Assembly: GCF_000203915.1 (NCBI RefSeq)
Contig: NC_008391.1
Location: forward strand, 1,426,001-1,490,000
Source: Burkholderia ambifaria AMMD
GTDB lineage: Bacteria > Pseudomonadota > Gammaproteobacteria > Burkholderiales > Burkholderiaceae
Reading direction: 5' to 3'
DNA: 64,000 nucleotides
A program made the position numbers and the translations under genes. Of the stretch, positions 37,337-47,277 are shown piece after piece. The stretch's first letter is position 1; each line of letters begins with the position of its first letter. A model generated the notes under the pieces. The model had not been told where the DNA came from and searched no databases. It saw only the letters and a program-made list of their open reading frames with translations.

Positions 37337-38806
37337 ATGTCCGTATACGGTTTGCAGCGCCTCTACATCGGCGGCGGTTACGTCGACGCCACCAGCGGCA
37401 AGACTTTCGACACCTTCGATCCCGCCACCGGCGAACTGCTCGCGCAGGTGCAGCAGGCGAGCGCGGCCGACGTCGACCGCGCGGTCGCGTCGGCGCGGGA
37501 AGGCCAGCGCGAATGGGCCGCGATGACCGCGATGCAGCGCTCGCGGATCCTGCGCCGCGCGGTCGACCTGCTGCGCGAGCGCAACGACGAGCTCGCGGCC
37601 ATCGAGACGCGCGACACCGGCAAGCCGATCGGCGAGACGCTCGCGGTCGACATCGTCACCGGCGCGGACGTGATCGAGTACTACGCGGGCCTCGCGACCG
37701 CGATCGAAGGGCTGCAGGTGCCGCTGCGCGCCGAGTCGTTCGTCTATACGCGCCGCGAGCCGCTCGGCGTGTGCGCGGGCATCGGCGCATGGAACTACCC
37801 GATCCAGATCGCATGCTGGAAGACGGCGCCCGCGCTCGCGGCCGGCAACGCGATGGTGTTCAAGCCCAGCGAGGTCACGCCGCTCACCGCGCTGAAGCTC
37901 GCGGAAATCTATACGGAAGCCGGCGTGCCGGCCGGCGTGTTCAATGTCGTGCAGGGCGACGGCTCGGTCGGCGCACTGCTCACCGGTCACCCGGACATCG
38001 CGAAGGTGTCGTTCACCGGCGGCGTCGAGACCGGCAAGAAGGTGATGTCGCTGGCCGGCGCGTCGTCGCTGAAGGAAGTGACGATGGAGCTCGGCGGCAA
38101 GTCGCCGCTGATCGTGTTCGAGGATGCCGATCTCGACCGCGCGGCCGACATCGCGGTGACCGCCAACTTCTTCAGCTCGGGCCAGGTCTGCACCAACGGC
38201 ACGCGCGTGTTCGTGCACCGCTCGGTCAAGGACGCATTCACGCAGCGCGTGCTCGAACGCGTGAAGCGGATTCGCGTCGGCAAGCCGACCGATGCCGCCA
38301 CCAACTTCGGCCCGCTCGTGTCGGCCGCGCAGCTCGACAAGGTGCTCGGCTTCATCGACAGCGGCAAGGCCGAAGGCGCGAAGCTGCTCGCCGGCGGCAC
38401 GCGCCTGACCGACGGTCACTTCGCCAGCGGCCAGTACGTCGCGCCGACCGTGTTCGGCGACTGCCGCGACGACATGAAGATCGTGCGCGAAGAGATTTTC
38501 GGGCCGGTGATGAGCATCCTCGATTTCGAATCGGAGGACGAAGTGATCGCCCGCGCGAACGACACGCACTACGGCCTCGCGGCCGGCGTCGTGACCGAGA
38601 ACCTGTCGCGCGCGCACCGCACGATCCATCGCCTCGAAGCCGGCATCTGCTGGATCAATACGTGGGGCGAATCGCCGGCCGAGATGCCGGTTGGCGGATA
38701 CAAGCAATCCGGTGTCGGACGCGAGAACGGCATCACGACGCTCGAACACTACACTCGAATCAAGTCGGTACAGGTCGAGCTTGGCCGCTACAACCCGGTG
38801 TTTTGA
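37337..38806 (+). CDS. betB: Betaine aldehyde dehydrogenase
   Basis: Oxidises betaine aldehyde to glycine betaine with NAD(P). It is a 489-residue aldehyde dehydrogenase. The catalytic Cys285 is in [12 protein letters not shown] and the general-base Glu251 in [11 protein letters not shown]. The nucleotide-binding region has [12 protein letters not shown], and the proline-rich ACAWNYP-type block is [13 protein letters not shown]. It lies 31 bases after betI and 22 before betA. AAGGAGATCC is a good ribosome-binding site upstream of the ATG. The product serves both as an osmoprotectant and as the substrate of the gbc/dgc route in this window. Confidence 0.96.
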   Translation: MSVYGLQRLYIGGGYVDATSGKTFDTFDPATGELLAQVQQASAADVDRAVASAREGQREWAAMTAMQRSRILRRAVDLLRERNDELAAIETRDTGKPIGETLAVDIVTGADVIEYYAGLATAIEGLQVPLRAESFVYTRREPLGVCAGIGAWNYPIQIACWKTAPALAAGNAMVFKPSEVTPLTALKLAEIYTEAGVPAGVFNVVQGDGSVGALLTGHPDIAKVSFTGGVETGKKVMSLAGASSLKEVTMELGGKSPLIVFEDADLDRAADIAVTANFFSSGQVCTNGTRVFVHRSVKDAFTQRVLERVKRIRVGKPTDAATNFGPLVSAAQLDKVLGFIDSGKAEGAKLLAGGTRLTDGHFASGQYVAPTVFGDCRDDMKIVREEIFGPVMSILDFESEDEVIARANDTHYGLAAGVVTENLSRAHRTIHRLEAGICWINTWGESPAEMPVGGYKQSGVGRENGITTLEHYTRIKSVQVELGRYNPVF

Positions 38807-38828
38807 GAACGATAGGAGATACCCCGTC

Positions 38829-40529
38829 ATGACGACACGCGAATACGACTACATCATCTGCGGCGCCGGTTCCGCGGGCAACGTGCTCGCGACGCGCCTG
38901 ACGGAAGATCCGAACGTCACGGTGCTGCTGCTCGAAGCGGGCGGCCCCGACTACCGCTTCGACTTCCGCACGCAGATGCCGGCGGCGCTCGCCTATCCGC
39001 TGCAGGGCCGTCGCTACAACTGGGCCTACGAGACCGACCCCGAGCCGCACATGGACAACCGCCGGATGGAATGCGGCCGCGGCAAGGGGCTCGGCGGCTC
39101 GTCGCTGATCAATGGGATGTGCTACATCCGCGGCAACGCGCTCGACTACGACAACTGGTCGACGCACAAGGGGCTCGAGAACTGGACCTATCTCGACTGC
39201 CTGCCGTACTTCAAGAAGGCCGAGACGCGCGACGTCGGCCCGAACGACTATCACGGCGGCAACGGCCCCGTGTCGGTCACGACCAGCAAGCCGGGCGCGA
39301 ACCCGCTGTTCGAGGCGATGGTCGATGCGGGCGTGCAGGCCGGCTATCCGCGCACCGACGACCTGAACGGCTATCAGCAGGAAGGCTTCGGCCCGATGGA
39401 CCGCACCGTCACGCCGAAGGGCCGCCGCGCCAGCACCGCGCGCGGCTACCTCGACCAGGCGAAGGGGCGGCCGAACCTCGAGATCGTCACGCACGCGCTC
39501 GCCGACCGCATCCTGTTCGACGGCAAGCGCGCGTCGGGCGTCACGTACCTGCGCGGCAGCGAGCGCGCGAGTGCGCACGCGCGCCGCGAGGTCCTCGTGT
39601 GCAGCGGCGCGATCGCGTCGCCGCAACTGCTGCAACGCTCGGGCGTCGGCCCCGGCGCATGGCTGAAGGAACTCGACATCCCGATCGTGCTCGACCTGCC
39701 CGGCGTCGGCCAGAACCTGCAGGATCACCTGGAGATGTACATCCAGTACGAGTGCAAGGAGCCGGTGTCGCTGTATCCGGCGCTCAAGTGGTGGAACCAG
39801 CCGAAGATCGGCCTCGAATGGATGCTGAACGGCACGGGCCTCGGCGCGAGCAACCACTTCGAGGCGGGCGGCTTCATCCGCACGCGCGACGACGATCCGT
39901 GGCCGAACATCCAGTATCACTTCCTGCCCGTTGCGATCAACTACAACGGCTCGAACGCGATCGAGATGCACGGCTTCCAGGCGCACGTCGGGTCGATGCG
40001 TTCGCCGAGCCGCGGCCGCGTGAAGCTGCGCTCGCGCGATCCGAACGCGCACCCGAGCATCCTGTTCAACTACATGGCCGAAGCGCTCGACTGGCGCGAG
40101 TTCCGCGATGCGATCCGCGCGACGCGCGAGATCATGCGGCAGCCCGCGCTCGACCGCTATCGCGGCCGCGAGCTGAACCCGGGCGCCGACTGCAAGTCCG
40201 ACAAGGAGCTCGACACGTTCGTGCGGGCCCGCGCGGAAACCGCGTTCCATCCGTCGTGCTCGTGCAAGATGGGCTACGACGACATGGCCGTGGTCGACGA
40301 GGAAGGTCGCGTGCATGGGCTGGAAGGGCTGCGCGTCGTCGATGCGTCGATCATGCCGATCATCACGACCGGCAACCTGAACGCGCCGACGATCATGATC
40401 GCGGAGAAGATCGCCGACAAGATCCGTGGCCGCCAGCCGCTCGCGCGTGTCGACGTGCCTTACTTCGTCGCGAACGGAGCGATGGCGCGCAATGTCGCGA
40501 AGGCGGTGCGGCAGCCGGAAACGGTGTAA
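38829..40529 (+). CDS. betA: Choline dehydrogenase
   Basis: An FAD-dependent GMC-family oxidoreductase of 566 residues that oxidises choline to betaine aldehyde at the membrane surface, passing electrons to quinone. The N-terminal FAD motif is [17 protein letters not shown], and the second GMC block is [17 protein letters not shown]. The active-site His is in [12 protein letters not shown], and the C-terminal GMC block is [20 protein letters not shown]. The start at 38829 follows TAGGAGATACC. A frame open further upstream overlaps the end of betB and is not used. A terminator follows at 40579. This completes the betIBA operon. Confidence 0.96.
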   Translation: MTTREYDYIICGAGSAGNVLATRLTEDPNVTVLLLEAGGPDYRFDFRTQMPAALAYPLQGRRYNWAYETDPEPHMDNRRMECGRGKGLGGSSLINGMCYIRGNALDYDNWSTHKGLENWTYLDCLPYFKKAETRDVGPNDYHGGNGPVSVTTSKPGANPLFEAMVDAGVQAGYPRTDDLNGYQQEGFGPMDRTVTPKGRRASTARGYLDQAKGRPNLEIVTHALADRILFDGKRASGVTYLRGSERASAHARREVLVCSGAIASPQLLQRSGVGPGAWLKELDIPIVLDLPGVGQNLQDHLEMYIQYECKEPVSLYPALKWWNQPKIGLEWMLNGTGLGASNHFEAGGFIRTRDDDPWPNIQYHFLPVAINYNGSNAIEMHGFQAHVGSMRSPSRGRVKLRSRDPNAHPSILFNYMAEALDWREFRDAIRATREIMRQPALDRYRGRELNPGADCKSDKELDTFVRARAETAFHPSCSCKMGYDDMAVVDEEGRVHGLEGLRVVDASIMPIITTGNLNAPTIMIAEKIADKIRGRQPLARVDVPYFVANGAMARNVAKAVRQPETV

Positions 40530-40578
40530 TCGCACCAGCACCCCGCCCCGCGCACAGCGGTGGCGGCAGCAACATGCA

Positions 40579-40611
40579 CGGCTCGCGGCGTTCTCGTCGC
40601 GAGCCGTTTTT
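40579..40611. terminator. Terminator after betA
   Basis: CGGCTCGCG (40579-40587) pairs with CGCGAGCCG (40598-40606) and is followed by five T. It reaches the stop codon of the convergent gene, so it may end both transcripts. Confidence 0.88.
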
Positions 40612-41735
40612 CATTCGGCGCGCCCGGCGCCCGTCCTGAACCGCGTGATGGCCGCCCGCCTCGGCCGCACGCGTTTCGCGCGCACGATCGGATTCGCGCG
40701 CGACGTCAGGCTCATCGCGCCGCGCAAATGCTCGAACGCGACCTCCTCCTTCCGCCCGAAGCGGCCGACCGCCGGCCACGCCAGCGTTTCATCGAGCCAC
40801 GCCTGCCACGCGTCGCCGTGAAAGCGACGCGCGAATTCGCGCACCGTGTCCGGCGCCGCGATCACGATGCCCGCCAGCAGGTAGTACGCCCAGAAGCTGC
40901 CCGCACCGACGAGCCAATCGAGCCGGCACGCGGACACCGCCGCGAGCAAACCGTCCACCGACGCAAGATCGCCGCGGCGTTCGCGAATCGCGCGCGCGAC
41001 GAGATTGTGCTGACCGCCGTATGCGGCAAAGGAAATCCCCTTACCGGCGGCCAGCTCCGCGCAGAACAGCGCGAGCGCGGCCATCTCGTCGATGCACGCG
41101 GCATCGTCGCGCGGCCCGCACACGCGCAGCACGATCGCGTCGATGACGTCTCCCGGCCGGGCCGACGGCTCGACGCACGCCGCCGCGACGGCCGCGTGTC
41201 GTTCTCTCAGGTTCTTCGGGCTCGGCGCTTCGCCGTTCTCGGGTCGCGCTCGTGCGTCCTGCTCGTCGGCATCGTCGCTGCCTCGCTCGGCGCCACGGGC
41301 AATCCGCTCGAGCGCGGCCCAGCCGTCGCCGGGATCGTCGAAGGTCCACGCATCGACGAAGCCATGCGCGGCTTCGAATACCGCGCGCGATCCCGGGCAG
41401 CATCGCTCCGCGTACGCGAGCTGCCGCGCGTCGGGCACGTGCATGCATGCGCCGGGCGGATCGCTCGCCTCGCATGCGCAACCGCCGCCGTCCGTTGCCA
41501 TCCACGGCGCGAGCGCATGCAGGACGGCGATCGCTTCGTGCGACAGGTTCAAGCCCGCACGCACGCGTGCCGGGGGCGACGACGGCGGAACGTCAGTCGC
41601 GCCGTCGTCGTCGGCCGCCGCCACGCAAGTCGCTTCGGACAGATGTTCGATCAGATACTGCAGCCACGCGGCCGTGCGCAGCCGGTCAGGCGTCGCACCG
41701 CGGGCAGCGCCATACTTCGCTGGGTCGGTGAGCAT
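40611..41735 (-). CDS. Hypothetical protein, cysteine-containing, unknown function
   Basis: A 374-residue frame with no recognised domain, no signal peptide and no membrane segment other than a mildly hydrophobic stretch (LVGAGSFWAYYLLAGIVIAA). An acidic, low-complexity linker occurs around GAERGSDDADEQDARARPEN. Cysteines cluster in GGGCACEASDPPGACMHVP and ERCCPGS, suggesting metal binding or mere chance. I start at 41735 (MLTDPAKYGAARG). No strong ribosome-binding site is visible, and the frame is open further upstream. It ends against the betA terminator. Coding is probable because it is long and lacks competing frames of equal quality, but it is less certain than its neighbours. Confidence 0.6.
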   Translation of the reverse strand: MLTDPAKYGAARGATPDRLRTAAWLQYLIEHLSEATCVAAADDDGATDVPPSSPPARVRAGLNLSHEAIAVLHALAPWMATDGGGCACEASDPPGACMHVPDARQLAYAERCCPGSRAVFEAAHGFVDAWTFDDPGDGWAALERIARGAERGSDDADEQDARARPENGEAPSPKNLRERHAAVAAACVEPSARPGDVIDAIVLRVCGPRDDAACIDEMAALALFCAELAAGKGISFAAYGGQHNLVARAIRERRGDLASVDGLLAAVSACRLDWLVGAGSFWAYYLLAGIVIAAPDTVREFARRFHGDAWQAWLDETLAWPAVGRFGRKEEVAFEHLRGAMSLTSRANPIVRAKRVRPRRAAITRFRTGAGRAE

Positions 41736-41965
41736 GTGGCGAATCGGAATGGTTGTGTTGATTCGGGTTCGGTCGAAGCAGGCGGCACGGTGCGTCGCAC
41801 CGGCCCCTGATAAGGCCGCCCGCGTCGGATCGCGACGCAGGCAGCCAGCCGGTCGCCGCGCCGATACGCGCGACGACACGAACGCAACTCGAAACCGGAA
41901 CGCCCGCCGCGCATCCTTGCACGGCCCTCGTCGATGGCGGGCGCCCGGCCTCGATCACGCGACGC

Positions 41966-42469
41966 TTACTGCACGTGGAACTTCGGCGACGTGACGACCG
42001 TGCCGCCGACCGTACAGTCCGGTGTCAGCACGGCATTGTTGAACGTCAGCGACGAGTTCGGATCGTTCCACGTCGTCACGACCTTGCTCGGCCCGCACGT
42101 GCCGAGCAGCGTGACGTTCACCTTCACGTTGTTGATCGACAGCTGCGTCGTACTGTCGGCCTGCCCGGTCCACGGCGACGCGCTGGTCGCGCTGCCGCTG
42201 ATCAGGCCGCACGTCGCGCCGCCCGTGAACGTCGTCGACGTGATGTTGACGATGCCCGTCGACGAGATCGTGCCGTTGAACGTCGCGTTGCAGGTCGCGT
42301 TGATCGACCCCTTGGCCAGGGCCGTAAGGCCCGTCGCGGAGAACGGCTCCCCGTTGGGGTTCATGGCCTGACCGTCGGCGCGCGACACGGTGACGGCGAA
42401 AGCAGGCGCGGCCGAAACCGCGGTGAATGCCACTGCAGCAACAAGCGATACGATTTTGCGAATGCTCAT
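41966..42469 (-). CDS. Small exported PraA/PraB-like protein
   Basis: A 167-residue secreted protein. A signal peptide covers about residues 1-25 (MSIRKIVSLVAAVAFTAVSA, cleavage near APAFA). The remainder is rich in Thr, Ser, Asn and Gly with a repeating pattern of strands (GSINATCNATFNGTISSTGI, ITSTTFTGGATCGLISG), and has four or five cysteines that could pair. It resembles the PraA/PraB proteins described as activators of alkane oxidation in Pseudomonas, a similarity I recall rather than show. The order PraB-like, OmpW, two DUF2957-like genes is the basis for treating them as one unit. GAGAGGGG lies upstream of the ATG, at long spacing. Confidence 0.72.
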   Translation of the reverse strand: MSIRKIVSLVAAVAFTAVSAAPAFAVTVSRADGQAMNPNGEPFSATGLTALAKGSINATCNATFNGTISSTGIVNITSTTFTGGATCGLISGSATSASPWTGQADSTTQLSINNVKVNVTLLGTCGPSKVVTTWNDPNSSLTFNNAVLTPDCTVGGTVVTSPKFHVQ

Positions 42470-42592
42470 TTGAACTGCCCCCTCTCTCTTCACAAATGGC
42501 GGCATGCCGCCAGGAACGCGACGTCCCGGCCGGATCGCTCCGGCCGCTCGGTCGCAGGAAGCCGCCGGCACGCGTGACGCGTGCCGCACGGC

Positions 42593-43417
42593 TCAGAACT
42601 TGTAGGAAATGCCGACGAACGTGATCAGCGGATCGGCCTTCAGCCGCGTGCGCGTGGTCGCGAGCGTCGATCCGTCGGCCGCCTTGATCACGAGCGACGA
42701 GTAGGTCTTCAGCGGCATGTAGGTCAGCGTCGCCGTGAGCCCCCAGTGCTTGTCGATCGCATAGCTCGCGCCGACGTTGTAGACCGGCGTGAACGACGAT
42801 GACGCCTTGCCCTCCACCGACGTCGGCCCCGGCTTGCCGGCGCCGGCCGCGAGCACGCTGCCGAGGTTCTCGTTGATGTCCTTCGCGAAGTTGCCGTTCA
42901 GTTCGATGTTGCTGAACCAGCTGTAGGCCACACCGATCCCGACGAACGGACGGAACTTCGCGGTCGGTGCATTGAAGTAGTACTGCAGAATGATCGTCGG
43001 GCTCCACTGCCGCGCATTCTTCACGGCCGGCTGGTTCGACGTCTTGTCCATGTCGACGCTGCCGAGCGAGCCGGCCGGGCCGGGCGGCCGGATCACGCCG
43101 TGTCCGGTCAGCGTGAACTCGGGCGGCACGCCGAGCACCGACGTCACCGCGATGTGGTCGGTGAAGAAGTGCGTGAGCGTGAGGCCGACCGTATCGGCGT
43201 TGTTGACCGTCAGGCTCGTGCCCGGCGACGTGAATGAACCGGGCAGCCGCAGCGGCCCGTTGATCGGCATGTTCGCGAGATTCGTCGTCAGCCCGTTGGT
43301 CGAATCCTGCGGCATGATGTGCAGCCAGCCCAGCGTCGCGACGTTGTCGCCCGCCTGCTGGGCCGATGCGAGCGTCGACACGCCTGCGACGACACCCGCG
43401 ACAATCAGCTTCTTCAT
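42593..43417 (-). CDS. OmpW-family outer-membrane protein
   Basis: An eight-stranded small barrel of the OmpW family, 274 residues. A signal peptide is at residues 1-20 (MKKLIVAGVVAGVSTLASAQ). Family blocks include LGLTLTHFFTDHIAVTSVLG-like strands (VGLTLTHFFTDHIAV) and the C-terminal DPLITFVGISYKF ending in an aromatic residue. OmpW proteins can pass hydrophobic compounds across the outer membrane through a lateral gate. The next gene upstream encodes a DUF2957-like lipoprotein, and the next downstream a PraB-like protein. Together they suggest handling of a hydrophobic substrate, though this is inference. GGAAGG precedes the ATG at 43417. Confidence 0.9.
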   Translation of the reverse strand: MKKLIVAGVVAGVSTLASAQQAGDNVATLGWLHIMPQDSTNGLTTNLANMPINGPLRLPGSFTSPGTSLTVNNADTVGLTLTHFFTDHIAVTSVLGVPPEFTLTGHGVIRPPGPAGSLGSVDMDKTSNQPAVKNARQWSPTIILQYYFNAPTAKFRPFVGIGVAYSWFSNIELNGNFAKDINENLGSVLAAGAGKPGPTSVEGKASSSFTPVYNVGASYAIDKHWGLTATLTYMPLKTYSSLVIKAADGSTLATTRTRLKADPLITFVGISYKF

Positions 43418-43491
43418 GAAACCTTCCCCCTCGTTCTGTCCGGGCGCCGCGCATCCGCGCGCGGCGCCGCCGTGTCTCCATCCGCGCGTGG

Positions 43492-44745
43492 TCACTGCAC
43501 GAACGCGCCGACCGTGAAGTACGGATTGCTCGTATCGGCCATGTCGAGGAACCCGAACACACCGCCGGTGAACACGAACTTGCCGGTCGCCGGCCCCGAC
43601 GCCGCGTCGGCATGCACGGTCGTCACGACGCCCGGCACCTTCTGCGTGTAGTCGAGGTTCAGCGCGCGCGTGAGCGCCGCCTGCGACGCGTTGAACGGAT
43701 CGAGCAGCGTCGCCTGCGCGCCGACGAGCGCGGTCGCGCGGTAGTTGAACGCACTGTCGACGCCCGTGTACTCGCCGTTCTGCGAGCCCGGCGCGACCGC
43801 CGCCTGGGGGCTCAGGAACGAGATGCCCGATTCGTCGTCCGCGCTCGGCGGGCCCTGCGTGAGGTCCGCGTTCGCGGCGCCGGTGCGGATGAACACCGGC
43901 ACGAGCTGGTTGCGCAGCTTGCCGACGATCAGGATTCCCTTGCCGGCCTTCGCCGGATCGAGCGCGGCGAGCGTCGGCGGCACCTGCGGCTGGTAGTTCA
44001 GCGACTGGAATGCCGGCGCATCGGGGCGCAGCGTGAACGGCTGGTTCACGGTCGCGCTCGACGCGAACGGCTGCCCGCCGTTCTTCTTGCCGAAGTTGTC
44101 CGTTTCGACGTAGCTGCCGTCCGCGTGGATCGTCACCTGCTGGTCGAGCGCCACCGGCTGGAAGTTCTGCGACGGCACCTGGTGGTAGCCGAGCTGGTTG
44201 TATGTACCGGCGATCTTCGACAGATCGGTTTCGAGCGACGAGAAGCTGATGAACGGGTAGTACGGGAACGTCGTTTTCGTGATCTTGCCGACGCCGATCA
44301 CGCCGTCGAACTGGATCGTCGCGCCCGGAATCGCGCCGCCCAGCACGCCCTCGCCGAGGAACAGGCGTGCCGGCCGGCTCGGGTCGAGGCTCGCGTTCTG
44401 CATCCGGAACGTGCACTGATTCAGCTTCACGGTCGGCAGGCCGGTCTCGTCGGCCAGCGTGCCGTCGACGACGTTGGCCGGCGCCGTGTCGCGCGTCGGC
44501 TGCACGGTCCCTGTGGTGGTCGGCACGGGCGACGCGAGGTAGGTCATCCGGTACGTCATCTTCGTCGTGTCGAGCTGCACCTTCACGAGTTCGCCCGAAC
44601 CCGACCCGCCAATGAACACCGTGTTGTAGTCGATGGATTGCGGGCACAGCCGCACCACCGGTGCGGGCGGCGGGTCGCCGTCGCCGCCGCAGGCGGCCAG
44701 CACGGGCGCGAGCGACGCCGCGGCCATCCAATGCTTCACATTCAT
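43492..44745 (-). CDS. DUF2957-like lipoprotein (first of tandem pair)
   Basis: A 417-residue exported lipoprotein of unknown function. The lipobox is VLAAC with Cys19. The body is rich in beta-strand-like segments. Shared with the next gene are VKVQLDTTKMTYRMTYL-type start, FLGEGVLGGAIPGATIQFDG, IVGKLRNQLVPVFIRTGAAN and the identical C-terminal FTVGAFVQ. The two are therefore paralogues. I assign DUF2957 from memory of this Burkholderia lipoprotein group. No catalytic residues are obvious. It probably sits in the outer membrane, facing the periplasm or surface. A possible role is binding a ligand with OmpW and the PraB-like protein. AGGA precedes the ATG. Confidence 0.75.
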   Translation of the reverse strand: MNVKHWMAAASLAPVLAACGGDGDPPPAPVVRLCPQSIDYNTVFIGGSGSGELVKVQLDTTKMTYRMTYLASPVPTTTGTVQPTRDTAPANVVDGTLADETGLPTVKLNQCTFRMQNASLDPSRPARLFLGEGVLGGAIPGATIQFDGVIGVGKITKTTFPYYPFISFSSLETDLSKIAGTYNQLGYHQVPSQNFQPVALDQQVTIHADGSYVETDNFGKKNGGQPFASSATVNQPFTLRPDAPAFQSLNYQPQVPPTLAALDPAKAGKGILIVGKLRNQLVPVFIRTGAANADLTQGPPSADDESGISFLSPQAAVAPGSQNGEYTGVDSAFNYRATALVGAQATLLDPFNASQAALTRALNLDYTQKVPGVVTTVHADAASGPATGKFVFTGGVFGFLDMADTSNPYFTVGAFVQ

Positions 44746-44816
44746 AGGAATCCTCTTGAATTTCGATTCGCCGGCGGCGACGCATGCGCCGCCGGTGTTC
44801 CGTGTTCAGTACGCCG

Positions 44817-46415
44817 TTACTGGACGAACGCGCCGACCGTGAAGAACGGGTTGATCTTGTTGTTGTTGACGACCATCGCGTAGACGTTCCCCGCCGTCAC
44901 CAGCCAACCGGTGTCGCCCTTGCTGAAGATCGCCACGTTGCCGTTCGCACCCTTCGCGTTGAAGTCCTGCGACGCCGTGACCTTGATCTTGCCGGGCGTG
45001 GCCTGCGTGTAGTCGAGCGCGAACTGCGAACTCACGGACGACGTCTGCGGGTCGATGAATGCCGCGGTATTGCCCTGAAACAGCGTGGACGTGTAGTTGG
45101 CTGCGAGCGTCGATACAGCGCTGCCGTCCGTGCAGTTGCCGGCCTCGGGCATGAAGAACGTGCCGTTGAACGTGCCGGGCAGGTCCGGATGCGGCACGAG
45201 GCTGTCGAAGCTCGGTCCCGAAATCCCCGGTGCCCCATACACGCCGTTCGACGTCACGACGCCGCACGCGGACGCGCTCGTCGCCCCGATGAAACCGCCC
45301 TTCAGCACATTGGCCGCGACGACCTGCGCGGGCGACAGCATCGAGATGCCGACTTCCGCGTCGGCGACCGACGCCAGCAGGTTGCTCGCATCGGCGTGCG
45401 AGTAGCCGACGCGAATCACGATCGGTATCAGCGCGCCGTTCAGCTTGCCGACGATCATCACGCCATGCGCCTGGGTCGGCGACAGCAGCACGAGCGGCTG
45501 CTCCTGGCCGGCCGACGGATACGGCAAGCCCGGTTTCGCGCTGCTGACGAACACGTTGTCGGCACTGCCGTCCGTGTTCTTGCGCAGCGTCCACGGCGTA
45601 CCGGTCGTCTGGCACGAGTAGTCGCTGCCCGGCGTGATCGTGCACGTGCCGTCCCCGCCGAGCGTCTGGTTCCAGTTCACGACATCCGGCTGCCAGCCTT
45701 GCGGGGTGGCGGTCTGGTAGCTGCTGCCCGTCGGCGACAGATGAATGCCGACTTCGTTGTACACGCCGGCCACCTTGGTGAAATCCGTCTCGGTGTCGGT
45801 AAAGCCGATGAACGGATAGAAATCGAACGTGCGCGACGGCACGGTGCCGATATAGAGACCCGGCGCGAGCGGAATGCCGTCGAATTGAATCGTCGCGCCC
45901 GGAATCCCGCCGCCGACCACCCCGTTCCCGACGAACAGCATCGGCGGATCCGTGCGCTTGATCGTCACCGAATACGCGCCGTCGCTCGTCGCGCCGCTGT
46001 CGAGCACGAACGCGCAGCGGTTCTGCTCGGCCGTCGGCAGGTTGGTCGGATGATGGAACGCGCCATTGATCGTGAGGCCCGCGCGCGTGTCGTTGACCTG
46101 CCCGGCCGACGTCGGCACCGACGATTCGATGAACTGCATCTGATAGGTGAGCCGGGTCGTGTCGAACTTCACCTTCACGTATTCGCCGCTGCCGGCGCCG
46201 CCCGTGTAGGTCGTCGTGTAGTCGAGCGAATCCGGACACAGCTTCGTCACGACGGGCGGTGTCGTTTCGGCGCCGCTCGGCCCGCATGCGCTGCCCGAGC
46301 ACTGCGGCACGTTGATCGGGCCCGGATCGTCGCCGCCGCCGCAACCGGCGACGAACGGCAGCGCCAGCACGGCGCACGACAGGATCGCCTTCCGCCATTC
46401 AGGAATGCAAAGCAT
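44817..46415 (-). CDS. DUF2957-like lipoprotein (second of tandem pair)
   Basis: A 532-residue lipoprotein, paralogue of the adjacent gene, with a lipobox FVAGC and Cys25. It is about 115 residues longer than its partner. The extra parts are a cysteine-bearing N-terminal stretch (VPQCSGSACGPSGAE) and internal insertions such as GDGTCTITPGSDYSCQTTG. Shared blocks are YVKVKFDTTRLTYQMQF, FVGNGVVGGGIPGATIQFDG, IVGKLNGALIPIVIRVGYSHAD and the identical C-terminal FTVGAFVQ. AAGGAGGGG before the ATG is one of the strongest ribosome-binding sites here. It is probably the first gene of the four-gene cluster. Its function is unknown. Confidence 0.75.
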   Translation of the reverse strand: MLCIPEWRKAILSCAVLALPFVAGCGGGDDPGPINVPQCSGSACGPSGAETTPPVVTKLCPDSLDYTTTYTGGAGSGEYVKVKFDTTRLTYQMQFIESSVPTSAGQVNDTRAGLTINGAFHHPTNLPTAEQNRCAFVLDSGATSDGAYSVTIKRTDPPMLFVGNGVVGGGIPGATIQFDGIPLAPGLYIGTVPSRTFDFYPFIGFTDTETDFTKVAGVYNEVGIHLSPTGSSYQTATPQGWQPDVVNWNQTLGGDGTCTITPGSDYSCQTTGTPWTLRKNTDGSADNVFVSSAKPGLPYPSAGQEQPLVLLSPTQAHGVMIVGKLNGALIPIVIRVGYSHADASNLLASVADAEVGISMLSPAQVVAANVLKGGFIGATSASACGVVTSNGVYGAPGISGPSFDSLVPHPDLPGTFNGTFFMPEAGNCTDGSAVSTLAANYTSTLFQGNTAAFIDPQTSSVSSQFALDYTQATPGKIKVTASQDFNAKGANGNVAIFSKGDTGWLVTAGNVYAMVVNNNKINPFFTVGAFVQ

Positions 46416-47277
46416 CAACCCCTCCTTTTCAGATACGACAGGTCTCGCACGGACGGGCTGCGTGGCCCGCCGGTTGGTATTGCGCCGCGAGCGTGCGCGG
46501 CGCATGACGATGCGCGCCATGCGCGCCGCGCGGCCGGATCGGCAGATGCGATCAGGACCGCCGCGGCAGGCAAGCGCTGTCCGGCGGCGCCGTCATGCGG
46601 CACGGCGCCGGCGGGACAATCGAAACGGAAATGTGGTGCGTCGCTACAGCGGCAACACGATGCGATGACGCGGGCACGCGACTCGCGTCGTGCCCGCATC
46701 CAGCGAAAAGCGCGGACATGGCAGTCCGGCCGGGCCCTCGGATAGGCGTCTCATGTATTGGTCTCCGTACGTACGCTTGATTCGTTATCGTGATGCGTCG
46801 TTGGACGAGACTATGATCGGACGATCCGCACAAGTAAATGGATGCAGAGTTCCAAACGTGCGCGAACCGCGCAATCCTAATGTGTTCAAGGTGCTTGACA
46901 GTTTTTCAAACGGCCTTCAATTTATTTGCTCAGACAAATACCGACCCGGTGTAACGCGCAGGGGAACGATGGTGGTCGACTCGCGCACCGGTCGAGCTAA
47001 AACGACGCGCATTGTTCGCCGGATTTAAATAAAGCCTCGCTTTATTGAATGACGCATGTGCAATTTCCGCAAATCCCGCACCGGCATCGCATGTTCTTTC
47101 CATCGAAATGCATTTCCATCTGCCGATTGCTAATATGGCGGTCCTGCGATCCCGCACCACAACGCCGTTCGACATGACGCCCGTTCGCCATGCCGCCCCC
47201 GACACCACCCGCCTCGCGGCGGCGCCGGGCACGTGCGGCGCGCGGCGTCGGACCGACCGGCCGTGCCATCCGTGAGC
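46416..47277. promoter_or_regulatory. Long divergent intergenic region, AT-rich in the middle
   Basis: No gene is supported in these 862 bases. From about 46750 to 47060 the sequence is clearly less GC-rich. A 10-base palindrome, CGTACGTACG, is at 46766-46775. On the plus strand TTGACA at 46895 is followed after 17 bases by CAATTT (46918), a weak promoter candidate that would lie about 380 bases before the ABC gene. I see no clear promoter on the minus strand for the DUF2957 genes. Confidence 0.4.

Noticed and set aside
46895..46923. Sigma-70-like TTGACA/CAATTT as promoter of the ABC exporter
   Set aside because: The -10 is poor and the site lies about 380 bases upstream of the gene; kept only as a weak remark.
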